A stretch of DNA of 51,441 nucleotides from Paraflavitalea sp. CAU 1676 (GCF_029223285.1 NZ_JARHUJ010000016.1:1-51441); one strand, 5' to 3'; counted from the stretch's first letter, positions 1 through 8,500 are shown. Program-made: numbers and translations. Notes: generated from the letters alone by a model not told the origin.

Positions 1-1
1 C

Positions 2-115
2 CTGTAAAGCTATATCCGTACAATCTGACAAACTGTAAAGCTATATCCGTATCATTGTGAACGACTGTAAAGCTCTCCCAGTAATAAGCTACCCACCTGT
101 AAAGTTTTTTCAGTA
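2..115. repeat. Four direct 19-bp repeats at 31-32 bp spacing (probable operator array)
   Basis: Four copies lie at 2-20, 33-51, 65-83 and 97-115. The first two are identical (CTGTAAAGCTATATCCGTA); the last two keep CTGTAAAG and end in CAGTA. Each unit contains two direct half-sites, CTGTA and C(C/A)GTA, 14 bp apart, so half-sites fall at 2, 16, 33, 47, 65, 79, 97 and 111. The spacing is close to three helical turns, which suits cooperative binding of a dimeric regulator. Direct-repeat half-sites are known for MocR-type GntR regulators, but that assignment is a guess. The array may continue beyond the left edge. Confidence 0.75.
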
Positions 116-176
116 CAAGACATCCTGATTACCAGCGTATTTGAAGCATAGTAACCAGTGGGAGAGTTTTGTAATA

Positions 177-231
177 TACCAGAGATAAACCACAGATAAT
201 CCAGAGATATTCCAGATATATACCACATCAA
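177..231. repeat. 11-bp imperfect tandem repeat, about five units
   Basis: Units of the type CCAGAGATAAA start at 179, 190, 201, 212 and 223, a strict 11-bp step. The sequence is A/T-rich and purine/pyrimidine patterned. The period is close to one helical turn, so each unit shows the same face of the DNA. An open frame across it on the minus strand shows an 11-residue repeat simply because three units equal 33 bp; I do not regard that as a gene. Confidence 0.6.
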
Positions 232-653
232 AAAGGCCCGGTATATCTCTGTTTTATCTCTTTTATTATTATTTTTCATCTCCAATTTAATAACAAATTC
301 ACTATCAGGCTACTATGCTCTCACTCAGGAGCTGCTCTGCCATACCTCCATGTTCCATCGACCCGTCATTATTCCATATCCCTTTCCCAGGCAGGCTTAT
401 AAATGATCAGCATAAAAGTGGTTCAAATCATGCCGGCTAAACGCTGGAAACTTTGATTATGACATATCTAAAAAATAATCGAAGAGCACAACAACTTACT
501 AACGGCAACGACTACGACATTTCGCAAACTCACGATATTTCGTAACGGCATTTCGTGAACAACAACAAAACAGGACATCCGGTACCGGTACATAGTACAA
601 TTGCGTAATTTTAAGGTAGGTATGCTTCTATTACCGATCTTAACCACGCAACG
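232..653. other. Non-coding stretch upstream of the kinase gene
   Basis: No convincing gene is seen on either strand. The right half contains three similar stretches around ATTTCG (519-524, 537-542, 550-555) spaced 18 and 13 bp, and an AT-rich segment TAATTTTA near 606-613 that resembles a degenerate Bacteroidota -7 element ahead of the gene at 654. The rest shows no structure I can name. Confidence 0.5.
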
Positions 654-1679
654 ATGAACCCACACCTTCCGCTTTTGATCGCTCTGATGGCCTGTTGCGC
701 CACGACGGGCGCCAGGCAGGCGGGCGACTCAATAACGCCGGCCGGGAATAAAGCGGCCCGGCTGAACCATCTGGCACAAACGAAGCCAGATACCGGCATG
801 GCAGAGGCCGCGTTGATCGCACGTACTGCCGGTTCTACAGATGTTCATGAGCAAATAAACCAGTTGCGACGTCAAAACGCACAACAAGCCAAGCTCATCA
901 GGAACATTACGTGGGCCGGCGCCATCCTGCTGCTGGCATCCGCAGGCTTGCAGTACTGGCAATACCGCCAGAAACAACGCGCCAACCTGCTGGTGTCCAC
1001 ACAAAACGACCAGTTACAACACCTGAAGCATGAAAAGGAGTGGCTGCTCAAAGAAGTGCATCACCGGGTAAAGAACAACCTGCACACCATTATCAGCCTG
1101 TTGGAATCGCAGGCGGTATTCCTCGAGAACGATGCGCTCAAGGCTAATGAAAGTAGTCAGCACCGCATCTATGCCATGTCGCTGATACACCAGAAACTTT
1201 ACCAGGTAAACAATGTGAAGACCATCGAGATGAACAATTACCTGCCCGAGTTTATCCAATACCTGAAGGAAAGTTTCGGCAGCACGAACAAGATCCACTT
1301 CGTCACCAACATCGAACCCGTAACACTCGACGTTTCCGTGGCGATACCCATTGCACTCATCGTGAATGAAGCCGTTACCAATTCGATCAAATACGCGTTT
1401 CCCGGCGACCGTAAAGGTTCCATACAGGTAGCCATGTACCGCACCGCCGGCGACACCGTACTGGAAGTGACCGACGACGGCATCGGTATCAATGAAAATA
1501 TTAAAAATCAAACACTCAACTCACTCGGCGTGGAACTGATGAAAGGTTTAAGTGAAGACATCAACGGGCAAATTGATTTTGTCTGCGCAGCAGGCACAAA
1601 GATCACCGTACGATTTACTACCGGTGCCCTTTTCTATCCTATCTTAGCAGCAGCAAATGAAAAGGAGGCACTTGTATGA
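654..1679 (+). CDS. Sensor histidine kinase, HisKA_2 type, single membrane segment
   Basis: A 341-residue sensor kinase. The N-terminus looks like a signal peptide (residues 1-20), followed by a short linker, a predicted coiled coil (about 63-83), a membrane segment (about 84-103) and a second helical linker. The HisKA_2 phosphoacceptor motif EVHHRVKNNL lies at 134-143 (H136/H137). The ATPase has an N-box around NEAVTNSIKYAF (238-249), a G1 box DDGIG (274-278) and a G2-like SLGVEL (290-295). Relatives often carry a long TPR sensor domain; here only about 60 residues precede the membrane, so the sensing part is very small. The stop codon overlaps the start of the response regulator (ATGA, 1676-1679), so the two are translationally coupled and very probably partners. 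Confidence 0.9.
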   Translation: MNPHLPLLIALMACCATTGARQAGDSITPAGNKAARLNHLAQTKPDTGMAEAALIARTAGSTDVHEQINQLRRQNAQQAKLIRNITWAGAILLLASAGLQYWQYRQKQRANLLVSTQNDQLQHLKHEKEWLLKEVHHRVKNNLHTIISLLESQAVFLENDALKANESSQHRIYAMSLIHQKLYQVNNVKTIEMNNYLPEFIQYLKESFGSTNKIHFVTNIEPVTLDVSVAIPIALIVNEAVTNSIKYAFPGDRKGSIQVAMYRTAGDTVLEVTDDGIGINENIKNQTLNSLGVELMKGLSEDINGQIDFVCAAGTKITVRFTTGALFYPILAAANEKEALV

Positions 1680-3076
1680 GCGCAAAGATCCTCATCGTAG
1701 AAGACCAGTTCATCGAGGCCAATAACCTCAAGCATACCTTGCTGGGCGCCGGCTATGCCGTGTGCTCAATTGCCCGCTCGGTGCCCATTGCGCAGACGAT
1801 CATCGAAAAAGAAAAGCCCGACCTCGTACTGCTCGACATTTTCCTGCAGGGCCCCCTCACCGGTATCGACCTCGCCCGGATCCTCGAAAAACAAAACATT
1901 CCCTTCGTATACCTTTCGGCCAATTCGAACAAAGACGTGCTCGATGCCGCCAAAAGCACCAAACCTTATGGATTCCTGGTGAAGCCCTTCCGCAAAAGCG
2001 ATGTGTTGGTGATGCTCGATGTGGCCTGGTACCTGCACCAGGAAAAACTGGCCGGTATGGAGGAATCCAAACCAGTGCCGAGCCGCCATACCGACGCTGC
2101 CATCGGCAGCATCATTGGTAAAAGCGAAGCACACCAGGAACTGATGAAGAACATCCGGATCGTGGCGCCCACCAATACTTCCGTATTGATCACCGGCGAA
2201 AACGGTACTGGCAAAGAACGCGTGGCCCAGGCGATCCACCAGTCCTCTTCACGGCGCGCTCAACCCTTCATTACGGTAAACTGTGGCGCCTTGCCGGCCA
2301 ACCTCGTCGAGTCGGAACTGTTTGGCCATGAAAAAGGAGCCTTTACCGGTGCCCTGCAAAAGCGGGTGGGTAAATTCGAACAGGCCGATGGCGGCACCAT
2401 CTTCCTCGATGAAATAGGGGAGCTGCCCCTCGATGCCCAGGTGAAATTCCTCCGGGTGTTGCAGGAACGCGAAATTGAAAGCATCGGCGGTCCGGTCAAA
2501 AAGATCAACGTACGCATCATTGCCGCCACCAACCGCGACCTTGAGCAGGAAGTAGCCACCAACCATTTCCGGGTTGATCTGTATTATCGCCTCAATGTAT
2601 TCCCCCTGCATTTGCTGCCTTTGCGTGAACGCAAAGACGATATTCTGCCGCTCGCCCAGCACTTTCTCACTCTGCATGCCCGCGAAGCAGGCAAACTGAT
2701 CAACGGCTTCTCGAAGGACGTGATCCAAACGCTGATGCAGTACGACTGGCCCGGCAACGTGCGCGAACTGCAAAACATCATAGAACGCACCGTATTGCTC
2801 ACAGAAGGGCAGGAGATCGGCTACCTGCCCCTCAGGAACATTTCGCGGCAGGTCGATAACCCCGCCATCTCCGATGAAGCCAAAACCAAGACGATGGCCG
2901 ATAATGAACGGGATCATATACTGGCGGTGCTGGAGAAGGTCAATTGGAAAATATCCGGCAAGGGCGGTGCTGCCGAACTGCTCGACATCAATGCCAACAC
3001 GCTCTTTTCCCGCATGAAGAAGCTGGGCATCGAGAAATCGGTAAGCGCCCGCAAGAACGGGGGAGGGCAGGGGTAA
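1676..3076 (+). CDS. Sigma-54-dependent response regulator, NtrC family
   Basis: A 466-residue transcription activator. Residues 1-120 form a receiver domain with phosphoacceptor D54 (LVLLDIF) and K103 (LVKPF). Residues about 143-385 form the AAA+ domain, with Walker A GENGTGKE (174-181), the sigma-54 contact loop GAFTGA (221-226), Walker B TIFLDE (241-246) and likely arginine-finger residues near R299/R305. Residues about 410-453 form a Fis-type helix-turn-helix. All motifs needed to activate sigma-54 polymerase are intact. The gene overlaps the kinase by 4 bp and ends before a strong terminator. The targets are not evident: I found no convincing -24/-12 promoter next to it. Confidence 0.95.
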   Translation: MSAKILIVEDQFIEANNLKHTLLGAGYAVCSIARSVPIAQTIIEKEKPDLVLLDIFLQGPLTGIDLARILEKQNIPFVYLSANSNKDVLDAAKSTKPYGFLVKPFRKSDVLVMLDVAWYLHQEKLAGMEESKPVPSRHTDAAIGSIIGKSEAHQELMKNIRIVAPTNTSVLITGENGTGKERVAQAIHQSSSRRAQPFITVNCGALPANLVESELFGHEKGAFTGALQKRVGKFEQADGGTIFLDEIGELPLDAQVKFLRVLQEREIESIGGPVKKINVRIIAATNRDLEQEVATNHFRVDLYYRLNVFPLHLLPLRERKDDILPLAQHFLTLHAREAGKLINGFSKDVIQTLMQYDWPGNVRELQNIIERTVLLTEGQEIGYLPLRNISRQVDNPAISDEAKTKTMADNERDHILAVLEKVNWKISGKGGAAELLDINANTLFSRMKKLGIEKSVSARKNGGGQG

Positions 3077-3100
3077 CGGGCTAAATGATTCTTCCTATAG

Positions 3101-3129
3101 GCGGGTATGTATTTACCCGCTATTTTTTT
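3101..3129 (+). terminator. Rho-independent terminator after the two-component operon
   Basis: A 7-bp perfect stem GCGGGTA/TACCCGC (3101-3107, 3114-3120) with a 6-nt loop, followed by a run of T. Confidence 0.88.
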
Positions 3130-3182
3130 ACCATCCATCCAGAAAAATGCCTCCGGGCCTTGTTTTTATGAAAGCGACCCAT

Positions 3183-3201
3183 TAACTTTGAATTACAAAG
3201 T
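3183..3201 (+). promoter_or_regulatory. -7 promoter element overlapping a 17-bp palindromic operator
   Basis: TAACTTTG (3183-3190) matches the Bacteroidota -7 consensus TAnnTTTG. It overlaps the inverted repeat ACTTTG-AATTA-CAAAGT (3185-3201). The same palindrome, with a different 5-bp centre, recurs at 4193-4209. Lying on the promoter just ahead of a gene coupled to a winged-helix regulator, it is the probable repressor site. Confidence 0.75.
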
Positions 3202-3210
3202 ACTTTTATA

Positions 3211-3828
3211 ATGAAGGATGAACAGGAATATATAAAGGATATTGCCGAGATGCGCTCCATGATGGAGCGATCTTCGAAATTCATGTTCCTTTCGGGTCTC
3301 TCGGGCGTACTGGCCGGGGTATTTGCTCTGGTAGGTTCCTTTGTGGCGTACAAGCTCTGGGGCTTTAATCCGCAGCAAACCGTATATGATGCGGCCAGTC
3401 CCGTACCTCAGTTGAAGAACATCGTCATACTCGGGGCTGTCGTCCTCGTGCTGTCATTGGGCACTGCTTTCGCGTTCTCTTATAAGAAGGCCTGGAAAAA
3501 AGGTGAAAGAAGCTGGAATGCCACCACCCGCCGACTGCTGATGAGCATGGCGGTACCCCTGGTAACCGGCGGTTTGCTGATACTGGTGCTCATCGATAGG
3601 GGATTAATAGGATTGCTGGCGCCCATTACCCTCATTTTTTATGGACTGGCATTGTTTGGCGCCAGTAAGTATACTTATGAAGAAGTGAGAAGTTTAGGGC
3701 TCATCCAGATCATATTGGGACTCGTTGCCGCTTATTATGTGCAATATGGCCTGTTGTGCTGGGCAGTTGGCTTTGGATTGGTCCATATCGTTTATGGCAT
3801 TTATATGCATTACAGGTACGAAAGATGA
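3211..3828 (+). CDS. Six-helix membrane protein of unknown function
   Basis: A 205-residue inner-membrane protein. After a short cytoplasmic N-terminus (about 23 residues, acidic and helical) there are about six hydrophobic segments: near 24-46, 70-90, 110-128, 132-150, 160-176 and 178-196. I recognise no catalytic motif. Its stop codon overlaps the start of the winged-helix regulator (ATGA, 3825-3828), an arrangement I recall as common in Bacteroidota, which implies the membrane protein and regulator act together, perhaps with the membrane part sensing or sequestering. The promoter and palindromic operator end 9 bp before the start codon, so the leader is very short. Confidence 0.8.
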   Translation: MKDEQEYIKDIAEMRSMMERSSKFMFLSGLSGVLAGVFALVGSFVAYKLWGFNPQQTVYDAASPVPQLKNIVILGAVVLVLSLGTAFAFSYKKAWKKGERSWNATTRRLLMSMAVPLVTGGLLILVLIDRGLIGLLAPITLIFYGLALFGASKYTYEEVRSLGLIQIILGLVAAYYVQYGLLCWAVGFGLVHIVYGIYMHYRYER

Positions 3829-4130
3829 AACTGATAACTGATGGTTTACACAAGGCATTCGAGAACCGGACGAGGCTCGGCATCATGTCGGCCCTGTCGG
3901 TGAACAGTATGCTCGACTTCAATGCACTGAAGGAGTACCTGGACATCACCGATGGCAACCTGGCTACTCACCTCAAGTCGCTCGAAAGCGAAGCCTTCAT
4001 CGGTGTCAAGAAGTCTTTTATAGGGAAGAAACCGAACACCAAATACTTTATGACAAAGGCCGGAAAGAAAGCTTTCGACGATCACTTAAAGGCATTAGAG
4101 CTGTTAATTAAAATACGCAAGCAGTCATGA
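3825..4130 (+). CDS. Small winged-helix transcriptional regulator (MarR/ArsR-like)
   Basis: A 101-residue DNA-binding protein, almost wholly one winged-helix domain. The start chosen is the ATG overlapping the previous stop codon; a longer reading frame begins inside the upstream gene, but that part matches no fold. The sequence LKEYLDITDGNLATHLKSL (about residues 34-52) is the recognition region of the single-domain winged-helix family in which FxGKKPNTKY and a following helix form the wing. No effector domain is visible. I infer that it binds the ACTTTG-N5-CAAAGT palindrome found upstream of its own operon and of the next gene. A terminator follows. Confidence 0.88.
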   Translation: MKLITDGLHKAFENRTRLGIMSALSVNSMLDFNALKEYLDITDGNLATHLKSLESEAFIGVKKSFIGKKPNTKYFMTKAGKKAFDDHLKALELLIKIRKQS

Positions 4131-4159
4131 ATACAAACATTTTCTTCAATGCGCACAAC

Positions 4160-4184
4160 GGCCTTTGGCAGGCCCCCTTTTTTT
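4160..4184 (+). terminator. Terminator after the winged-helix gene
   Basis: Stem GGCCT/AGGCC (4160-4164, 4170-4174) with a 5-nt loop, then CCC and seven T. It separates the regulator operon from the DUF4153-type gene, which therefore needs its own promoter. Confidence 0.7.
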
Positions 4185-4192
4185 GCCCTGTC

Positions 4193-4209
4193 ACTTTGAA
4201 ATACAAAGT
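4193..4209 (+). promoter_or_regulatory. Second copy of the 17-bp palindromic operator
   Basis: ACTTTG-AAATA-CAAAGT. Both 6-bp arms and the 5-bp spacing are identical to the copy at 3185-3201. It also contains a -7-like TCACTTTG. The downstream gene starts at 4282, so the leader here is much longer (about 70 nt) than for the first copy. Confidence 0.75.
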
Positions 4210-4281
4210 TCTTTTAAATAGCACTATCAATCAACAAACTATAAACGCTCCGGCAATTCTTCCACCCAATAAAACACAGTT

Positions 4282-5526
4282 ATGAAAGAACAGATATTAT
4301 CCAACCTCGACCATCCCGATCAGCTCGAAAAGCTGTACCGGGCCGATAAATCAGGCTTCAGGCGTTCGTTCAATACGCTGTACCCTGAGTTAAAGGACAA
4401 CACCCTGGCTTCCTTTTGGTATGCCCGGCTCAATTATGCCAAAGATGAAATATCCTGGGGCCAGTCCAGAGACCTGCTATTTGTTGTCATTGCCTCGCTG
4501 ATAGCTGCCCTCATTGCAAAACTGCCTGCCATCTTCTCGCTCGATGAGGAGCAATACTATATGCGCAACGCGGGCTTCATTGTACTGCCGGCACTCATCG
4601 CCTGGTTTGCCTGGAAGAACAAGCTATCGCTCAATAAAACAGCCTTTATTATCGGGAGTATGCTTCTGGCCGTATTCTATATCAACTTCCTGCCACAGAG
4701 AAGCTCCAGCGATACCTTGATCCTTTCCTGTCTGCATCTGCCCATCATCCTGTGGTCGCTACTGGGATTTGCTTTTGTAGGGGAAGCCGGCAACCAGGTC
4801 GACAAGAGACTGGGTTTTCTCAAATACAATGGTGACCTGCTCGTGATGACCGCCCTCATCGTCATCGCCGCCGGCATCCTCTCTGCCATCACCAACGGAC
4901 TGTTCTCGCTGATTGGCATTAACATTGAAAAGTTCTATTTCCAGTACATCATCATTGGCGGTTTACCGGCAGCCCCCATCCTGGGCACTTACCTCACGCA
5001 AACAAATCCCCAACTGGTAGGCAAAGTGTCGCCCGTCATCGCGCGTATCTTCAGCCCCATCGTGCTCGTCATGCTGGTGATATATCTTGTTGCCATCATC
5101 TACTCCGGAAAAGATCCTTATAACGACCGCGAGTTCCTGCTGCTATTCAACGCGTTGCTGGCAGGTGTAATGGCCATCATCTTCTTCTCAGTGGCAGAAT
5201 CCTCCAAAAAGGAAAGGAACGTCGCAGAAACCTATATCCTGTTGCTGCTGTCGATCGTAACGATCCTGGTGAATGGCATCGCGCTCTCGGCCATCCTGTT
5301 CCGCATCTCTGCCTGGGGTTTTACGCCCAACAGAACGGCCGTATTGGGCAGCAACGTGCTCATGCTCGGCAACCTGTTGCTCGTAACGGCACAACTCTTC
5401 AAAATGCTGTCGAGGAAAACAGATATCGACGGCGTAGGAAAAGCGATCTCCCGGTACCTGCCCCTGTATTTTGCCTGGGCAGTCATCGTCACCTTCCTGT
5501 TCCCCGTATTGTTCGGTTTCAAATGA
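4282..5526 (+). CDS. DUF4153-like polytopic membrane protein
   Basis: A 414-residue membrane protein. The first 60 residues are soluble, with SFWYARLNYAK as a recognisable block. About ten to eleven hydrophobic segments follow from residue 65 to the C-terminus. From the overall pattern and the neighbouring small membrane protein and winged-helix regulator I place it in the DUF4153 group; no biochemical role is established to my knowledge. It shares the operator palindrome of the preceding operon and so is likely co-regulated with it. No signal peptide or catalytic motif is seen. Confidence 0.75.
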   Translation: MKEQILSNLDHPDQLEKLYRADKSGFRRSFNTLYPELKDNTLASFWYARLNYAKDEISWGQSRDLLFVVIASLIAALIAKLPAIFSLDEEQYYMRNAGFIVLPALIAWFAWKNKLSLNKTAFIIGSMLLAVFYINFLPQRSSSDTLILSCLHLPIILWSLLGFAFVGEAGNQVDKRLGFLKYNGDLLVMTALIVIAAGILSAITNGLFSLIGINIEKFYFQYIIIGGLPAAPILGTYLTQTNPQLVGKVSPVIARIFSPIVLVMLVIYLVAIIYSGKDPYNDREFLLLFNALLAGVMAIIFFSVAESSKKERNVAETYILLLLSIVTILVNGIALSAILFRISAWGFTPNRTAVLGSNVLMLGNLLLVTAQLFKMLSRKTDIDGVGKAISRYLPLYFAWAVIVTFLFPVLFGFK

Positions 5527-5600
5527 TCTTTCTGAAAACTTCCTAAAGGGAAAGTATAGCCATCACAAAAACCAGCCTGTATCGCTTAAACAGTAAAACC

Positions 5601-7280
5601 ATGAACAAACAGATTGCCCGCTTTGCACCGGTAGCCATTGTGCTGCTAACCGGATCGGCCTCTTACGGCCAGGACAAAACCACGGAGATCGATAAGATCT
5701 TCAGCTGGGCCAAAACCGGAACACCTGGATGCGCCTGCGCTATTTCACAAAATGGGAAACTGGTTGTGAACCGGGCTTATGGATCGGCCGACCTCGAGCG
5801 CGACGTCCCCATCTCCAGCAACTCGATCTTCGACGCCGGCTCGCTCACCAAACAGTTTGTAGCTGCCGCCACCCTTATGCTGGTGGAAGAAGGAAAACTA
5901 TCGCTCACGGAAGACATCCGCAAGTACATTCCCGAATTACCCGACTATGGTCAAAAGATCACCCCCGATCATTTGCTCACGCATACTTCGGGACTGCGCG
6001 ACTGGACCGGACTGCTACCATTTTCCGCCAACAAACCCGATGCACTTACCATGGTATTACGCCAGCGCAATACCAACTTCGCGCCAGGGGAGGAGTGGGC
6101 TTATTCCAACAGCGGTTACGTTTTGCTGAAAGAGATCATAGCCCGCACAACGGGCAAACCTTTTGGAGAATTTGCCGCCAAACGTTTATTTGAGCCATTG
6201 GGCATGGCATCGACCAGCTACCGGGATGACCTGCGCGATATCATCAAACAACGCGCCCTTGCCTACGAACAGGAACAGGGACGCTGGAAAATGACCATGC
6301 TGCTCGACAACGACCGTGGCGGCGGAGGCGCATTACTCACAACCGCTACCGACCTGCTGATCTGGAATGAAGCGCTCAACCAGGTGAAATTAGGACGCTT
6401 TGTTACCGACAAATTGCAGGAACCGGCCCGCCTCAACAACGGGCGGCAACTCGACTATGCACGGGGACTCATGCTGGATACTTATCGCGGCAGCAAAGAG
6501 ATATGGCACTCCGGCAGCGCCGCAGGCTACAAGGGATGGCTGGGCCGTTATCCCGAACAAGGGCTCTCTATCGCTATACTCTGCAACTCGGGTGATGGCA
6601 CCAACCGCATTAACTTCGCGCATCGCATCTTCGACCTGTTTGTTCCGGCAACCAATACACCAGGAGAACAATCAGCAAAAGCGCCCGCATCAGCCACCGA
6701 CACGAATCTCGTAAAGGTTGCTGTAACCAGCTTTGCCGGCATTTATTTCAACGAAAGCAATGGAGAAGCCTTGCGCCTGGTGGCTGATGGTAACAAACTA
6801 CGCATTGGTGGCGGAGCGTTGTTGGAAACTGTTTCCACCAATCATTTCCGCTGGACGCAGCCTGTGTTACAATTCATGTCGCAGAGTATCTTTGACATAC
6901 AGGTCACATCGAATGACCAGTTTGAATTGACGACTAAAGAAGGAAAGGTAACGCGCTATCGCCGCGCCAAAGACTATACGCCCACTGCCGAAGAGCTGAA
7001 GGCATTTGCCGGCCGCTACGAAAGCGACGAGATAGGAACCGTATTTGAGCTCATCGCCGGAGACCGTGGACTTGAAGTGCGGATGGAACATGCTCCCACC
7101 AAGAGAGTGCCGCTACGGCCGGTGGACTTTGAGACCTTCAATACCAGCCAGATGTTCTTCCGCTTCATTCGCGATAAAGCAGGTAAAGTGGTCGCTTTCG
7201 ATTACACCAATCCCGTTGCACGGCATGTCGCATTCAAGAAACTATCGGAAAAACCGGCAGCCCTTGTACGCAAAAGATAA
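5601..7280 (+). CDS. Exported serine hydrolase, beta-lactamase (class C)/DD-peptidase fold
   Basis: A 559-residue periplasmic enzyme with a signal peptide (about 1-23, ending SYG-QD). The serine beta-lactamase-like domain spans about 27-345, with the nucleophile motif SLTK (81-84), YSN (168-170) and HSG (303-305, in the KTG position). These are the three motifs of the class C/esterase EstB/DD-peptidase superfamily. HTSGLRDW (128-135) is also typical. Residues about 365-555 form a C-terminal beta-rich region that may hold lipocalin-like units. Whether it acts on peptidoglycan, D-peptides or esters cannot be told from sequence; a true beta-lactamase role is unlikely to be its main one. It lies alone, with no clear promoter motif. 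Confidence 0.88.
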   Translation: MNKQIARFAPVAIVLLTGSASYGQDKTTEIDKIFSWAKTGTPGCACAISQNGKLVVNRAYGSADLERDVPISSNSIFDAGSLTKQFVAAATLMLVEEGKLSLTEDIRKYIPELPDYGQKITPDHLLTHTSGLRDWTGLLPFSANKPDALTMVLRQRNTNFAPGEEWAYSNSGYVLLKEIIARTTGKPFGEFAAKRLFEPLGMASTSYRDDLRDIIKQRALAYEQEQGRWKMTMLLDNDRGGGGALLTTATDLLIWNEALNQVKLGRFVTDKLQEPARLNNGRQLDYARGLMLDTYRGSKEIWHSGSAAGYKGWLGRYPEQGLSIAILCNSGDGTNRINFAHRIFDLFVPATNTPGEQSAKAPASATDTNLVKVAVTSFAGIYFNESNGEALRLVADGNKLRIGGGALLETVSTNHFRWTQPVLQFMSQSIFDIQVTSNDQFELTTKEGKVTRYRRAKDYTPTAEELKAFAGRYESDEIGTVFELIAGDRGLEVRMEHAPTKRVPLRPVDFETFNTSQMFFRFIRDKAGKVVAFDYTNPVARHVAFKKLSEKPAALVRKR

Positions 7281-7376
7281 TCTGCCGGTAATGGTAGAAC
7301 GCATCAGCAGCAATGCTGAATATAGTTGTCCACTCCGGGTGAAGGTTACTAATTCAATGCTATAAACAGCACCTCA

Positions 7377-7787
7377 TCAATGTTGCACCGGAAAGAAGGT
7401 CCTTAACAGGAACATCAACAAATATGGTGCGGCGGCCACGAGGATCGCCCCGGCAAACGCTTTTTGTTTGTTGGGGTGATTGTTCCAGGCAGTTTCAAAT
7501 TTGTTATAGATCTTCTCGTCGTAGCTGTTGACGATAAAAATGCGGTGAAAAAGCATGGTGGTGCCTAAGAATACACCCATGGCAAAAGCCATGGCAACTT
7601 CCTGCGAGGAAAACCAGGCATTGCGTACAAACCGGAGCACCAGGGCCTGCGCCAATAACACCCAGCCGCCCATGGATACAGAAGCCACATACATGGTTTG
7701 CATGCGCGGCGCCATAGTGGTAAGTGCCTGATTGCGTTGGTGGTAATAGTGGTAGATCTGAAAATAAGCGTACTCTAAACGTTTCAC
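7377..7787 (-). CDS. Small membrane protein of unknown function (GTG start)
   Basis: A 136-residue protein with three hydrophobic segments (about 31-52, 63-82 and 112-131) and a basic, tyrosine-rich N-terminus (YAYFQIYHYYHQRNQ). The open frame begins with GTG at 7787; the first in-frame ATG would give a protein 24 residues shorter and lose the amphipathic N-terminus. It is convergent with the upstream serine hydrolase and has no obvious partner. I do not recognise the family. Confidence 0.6.
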   Translation of the reverse strand: MKRLEYAYFQIYHYYHQRNQALTTMAPRMQTMYVASVSMGGWVLLAQALVLRFVRNAWFSSQEVAMAFAMGVFLGTTMLFHRIFIVNSYDEKIYNKFETAWNNHPNKQKAFAGAILVAAAPYLLMFLLRTFFPVQH

Positions 7788-7939
7788 GGGTTGGGGTCTT
7801 TAGGGTTTACGGATAGCTGATACTATCTATAAACGTTTTAGACGAACCTGCTGGTATGCCAAACGGCCGAAAACCCGGCGATATATAACGTTTTTAGTAG
7901 GCATCATAGTAGAAATTACCTAAATATCTACAATGCCGC

Positions 7940-8446
7940 TCACTTCAACTTTTTAAACAGTTCATCGAGGGTAAAATCCTGTTCGGTAAACCCATCCTGT
8001 GGCTCAAAATAATAGATCGTGTGATTGTCATCGCCAGCCTGGATGCCGATATAGGCATTTTGATCGCTCAAGGTAGCCAGCGGCAGAAAAAATACGCCCT
8101 CATCATAATAGCCATCGTTGCTGTAATCGAGCAACATGCTCAGTTTGGCGATGTCGATCTCCAGGGGGGCGCCCTCATCGAACGGATAGCCGTCCAGCAA
8201 ATTGGTGATCTCCTGTTGGTCGAGCTGTTTGTATTCGCCCGATTCAAAATACTGGCGGGCGCGGGCTGGTACGGCGGTTTCGGCAAGCTCTTCGAAATAA
8301 TCCAGGTACTGGCTGATCTCGCCAGGTTTTAAAGTAACGGTCTTTAACATAGAATACGTGATTTCCAATCCATAACGTAAATAATAGGCCTTTATGGTTT
8401 TCAGGTGGCCCAATTGTACGAAATAAGGAGCGAGCTGAATTAACAT
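7940..8446 (-). CDS. Conserved-looking hypothetical protein
   Basis: A 168-residue soluble acidic protein with no signal peptide or membrane segment. The N-terminal 60 residues look helical. The C-terminal half, rich in Asp, Tyr and aromatic residues (SNDGYYDEGVFFLPLAT, then DDNHTIYYFEPQDGF), recalls the strand pattern of SMI1/KNR4 (SUKH) domains, but the match is too weak to claim. It is transcribed divergently from the YtxJ-like gene, with 54 bp between them. An internal ATG (residue 33) is an alternative start. Confidence 0.6.
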   Translation of the reverse strand: MLIQLAPYFVQLGHLKTIKAYYLRYGLEITYSMLKTVTLKPGEISQYLDYFEELAETAVPARARQYFESGEYKQLDQQEITNLLDGYPFDEGAPLEIDIAKLSMLLDYSNDGYYDEGVFFLPLATLSDQNAYIGIQAGDDNHTIYYFEPQDGFTEQDFTLDELFKKLK

Positions 8447-8488
8447 ACCTTAAGGAGGTCGCAAGTAGCCCGTGTGACCTCAAATGCG

Positions 8489-8496
8489 TACATTTG
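8489..8496 (+). promoter_or_regulatory. -7 promoter element almost touching the start codon
   Basis: TACATTTG matches TAnnTTTG exactly. Only 4 nt separate it from the ATG at 8501, so the transcript is predicted to be leaderless or nearly so. Confidence 0.65.
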
Positions 8497-8500
8497 CAGG

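Noticed and set aside
2-115. Short CRISPR array
   Set aside because: Repeats are 19 bp and imperfect, intervals are 12-13 bp, and there are no cas genes.
52-285. Minus-strand 77-residue open frame
   Set aside because: It is created by the tandem repeats; no ribosome-binding site and no protein-like composition outside the repeat.
515-560. ATTTCG triplet as a LytTR-type operator
   Set aside because: Spacing of 18 and 13 bp is irregular and does not match the two-repeat LytTR site.
580-610. Sigma-54 promoter ahead of the kinase gene
   Set aside because: The GG and GC dinucleotides are not at the required 10-bp spacing.
5601-7280. Antibiotic-resistance beta-lactamase
   Set aside because: The large C-terminal region and HSG motif fit the broader serine hydrolase/DD-peptidase group; no evidence for a resistance role.
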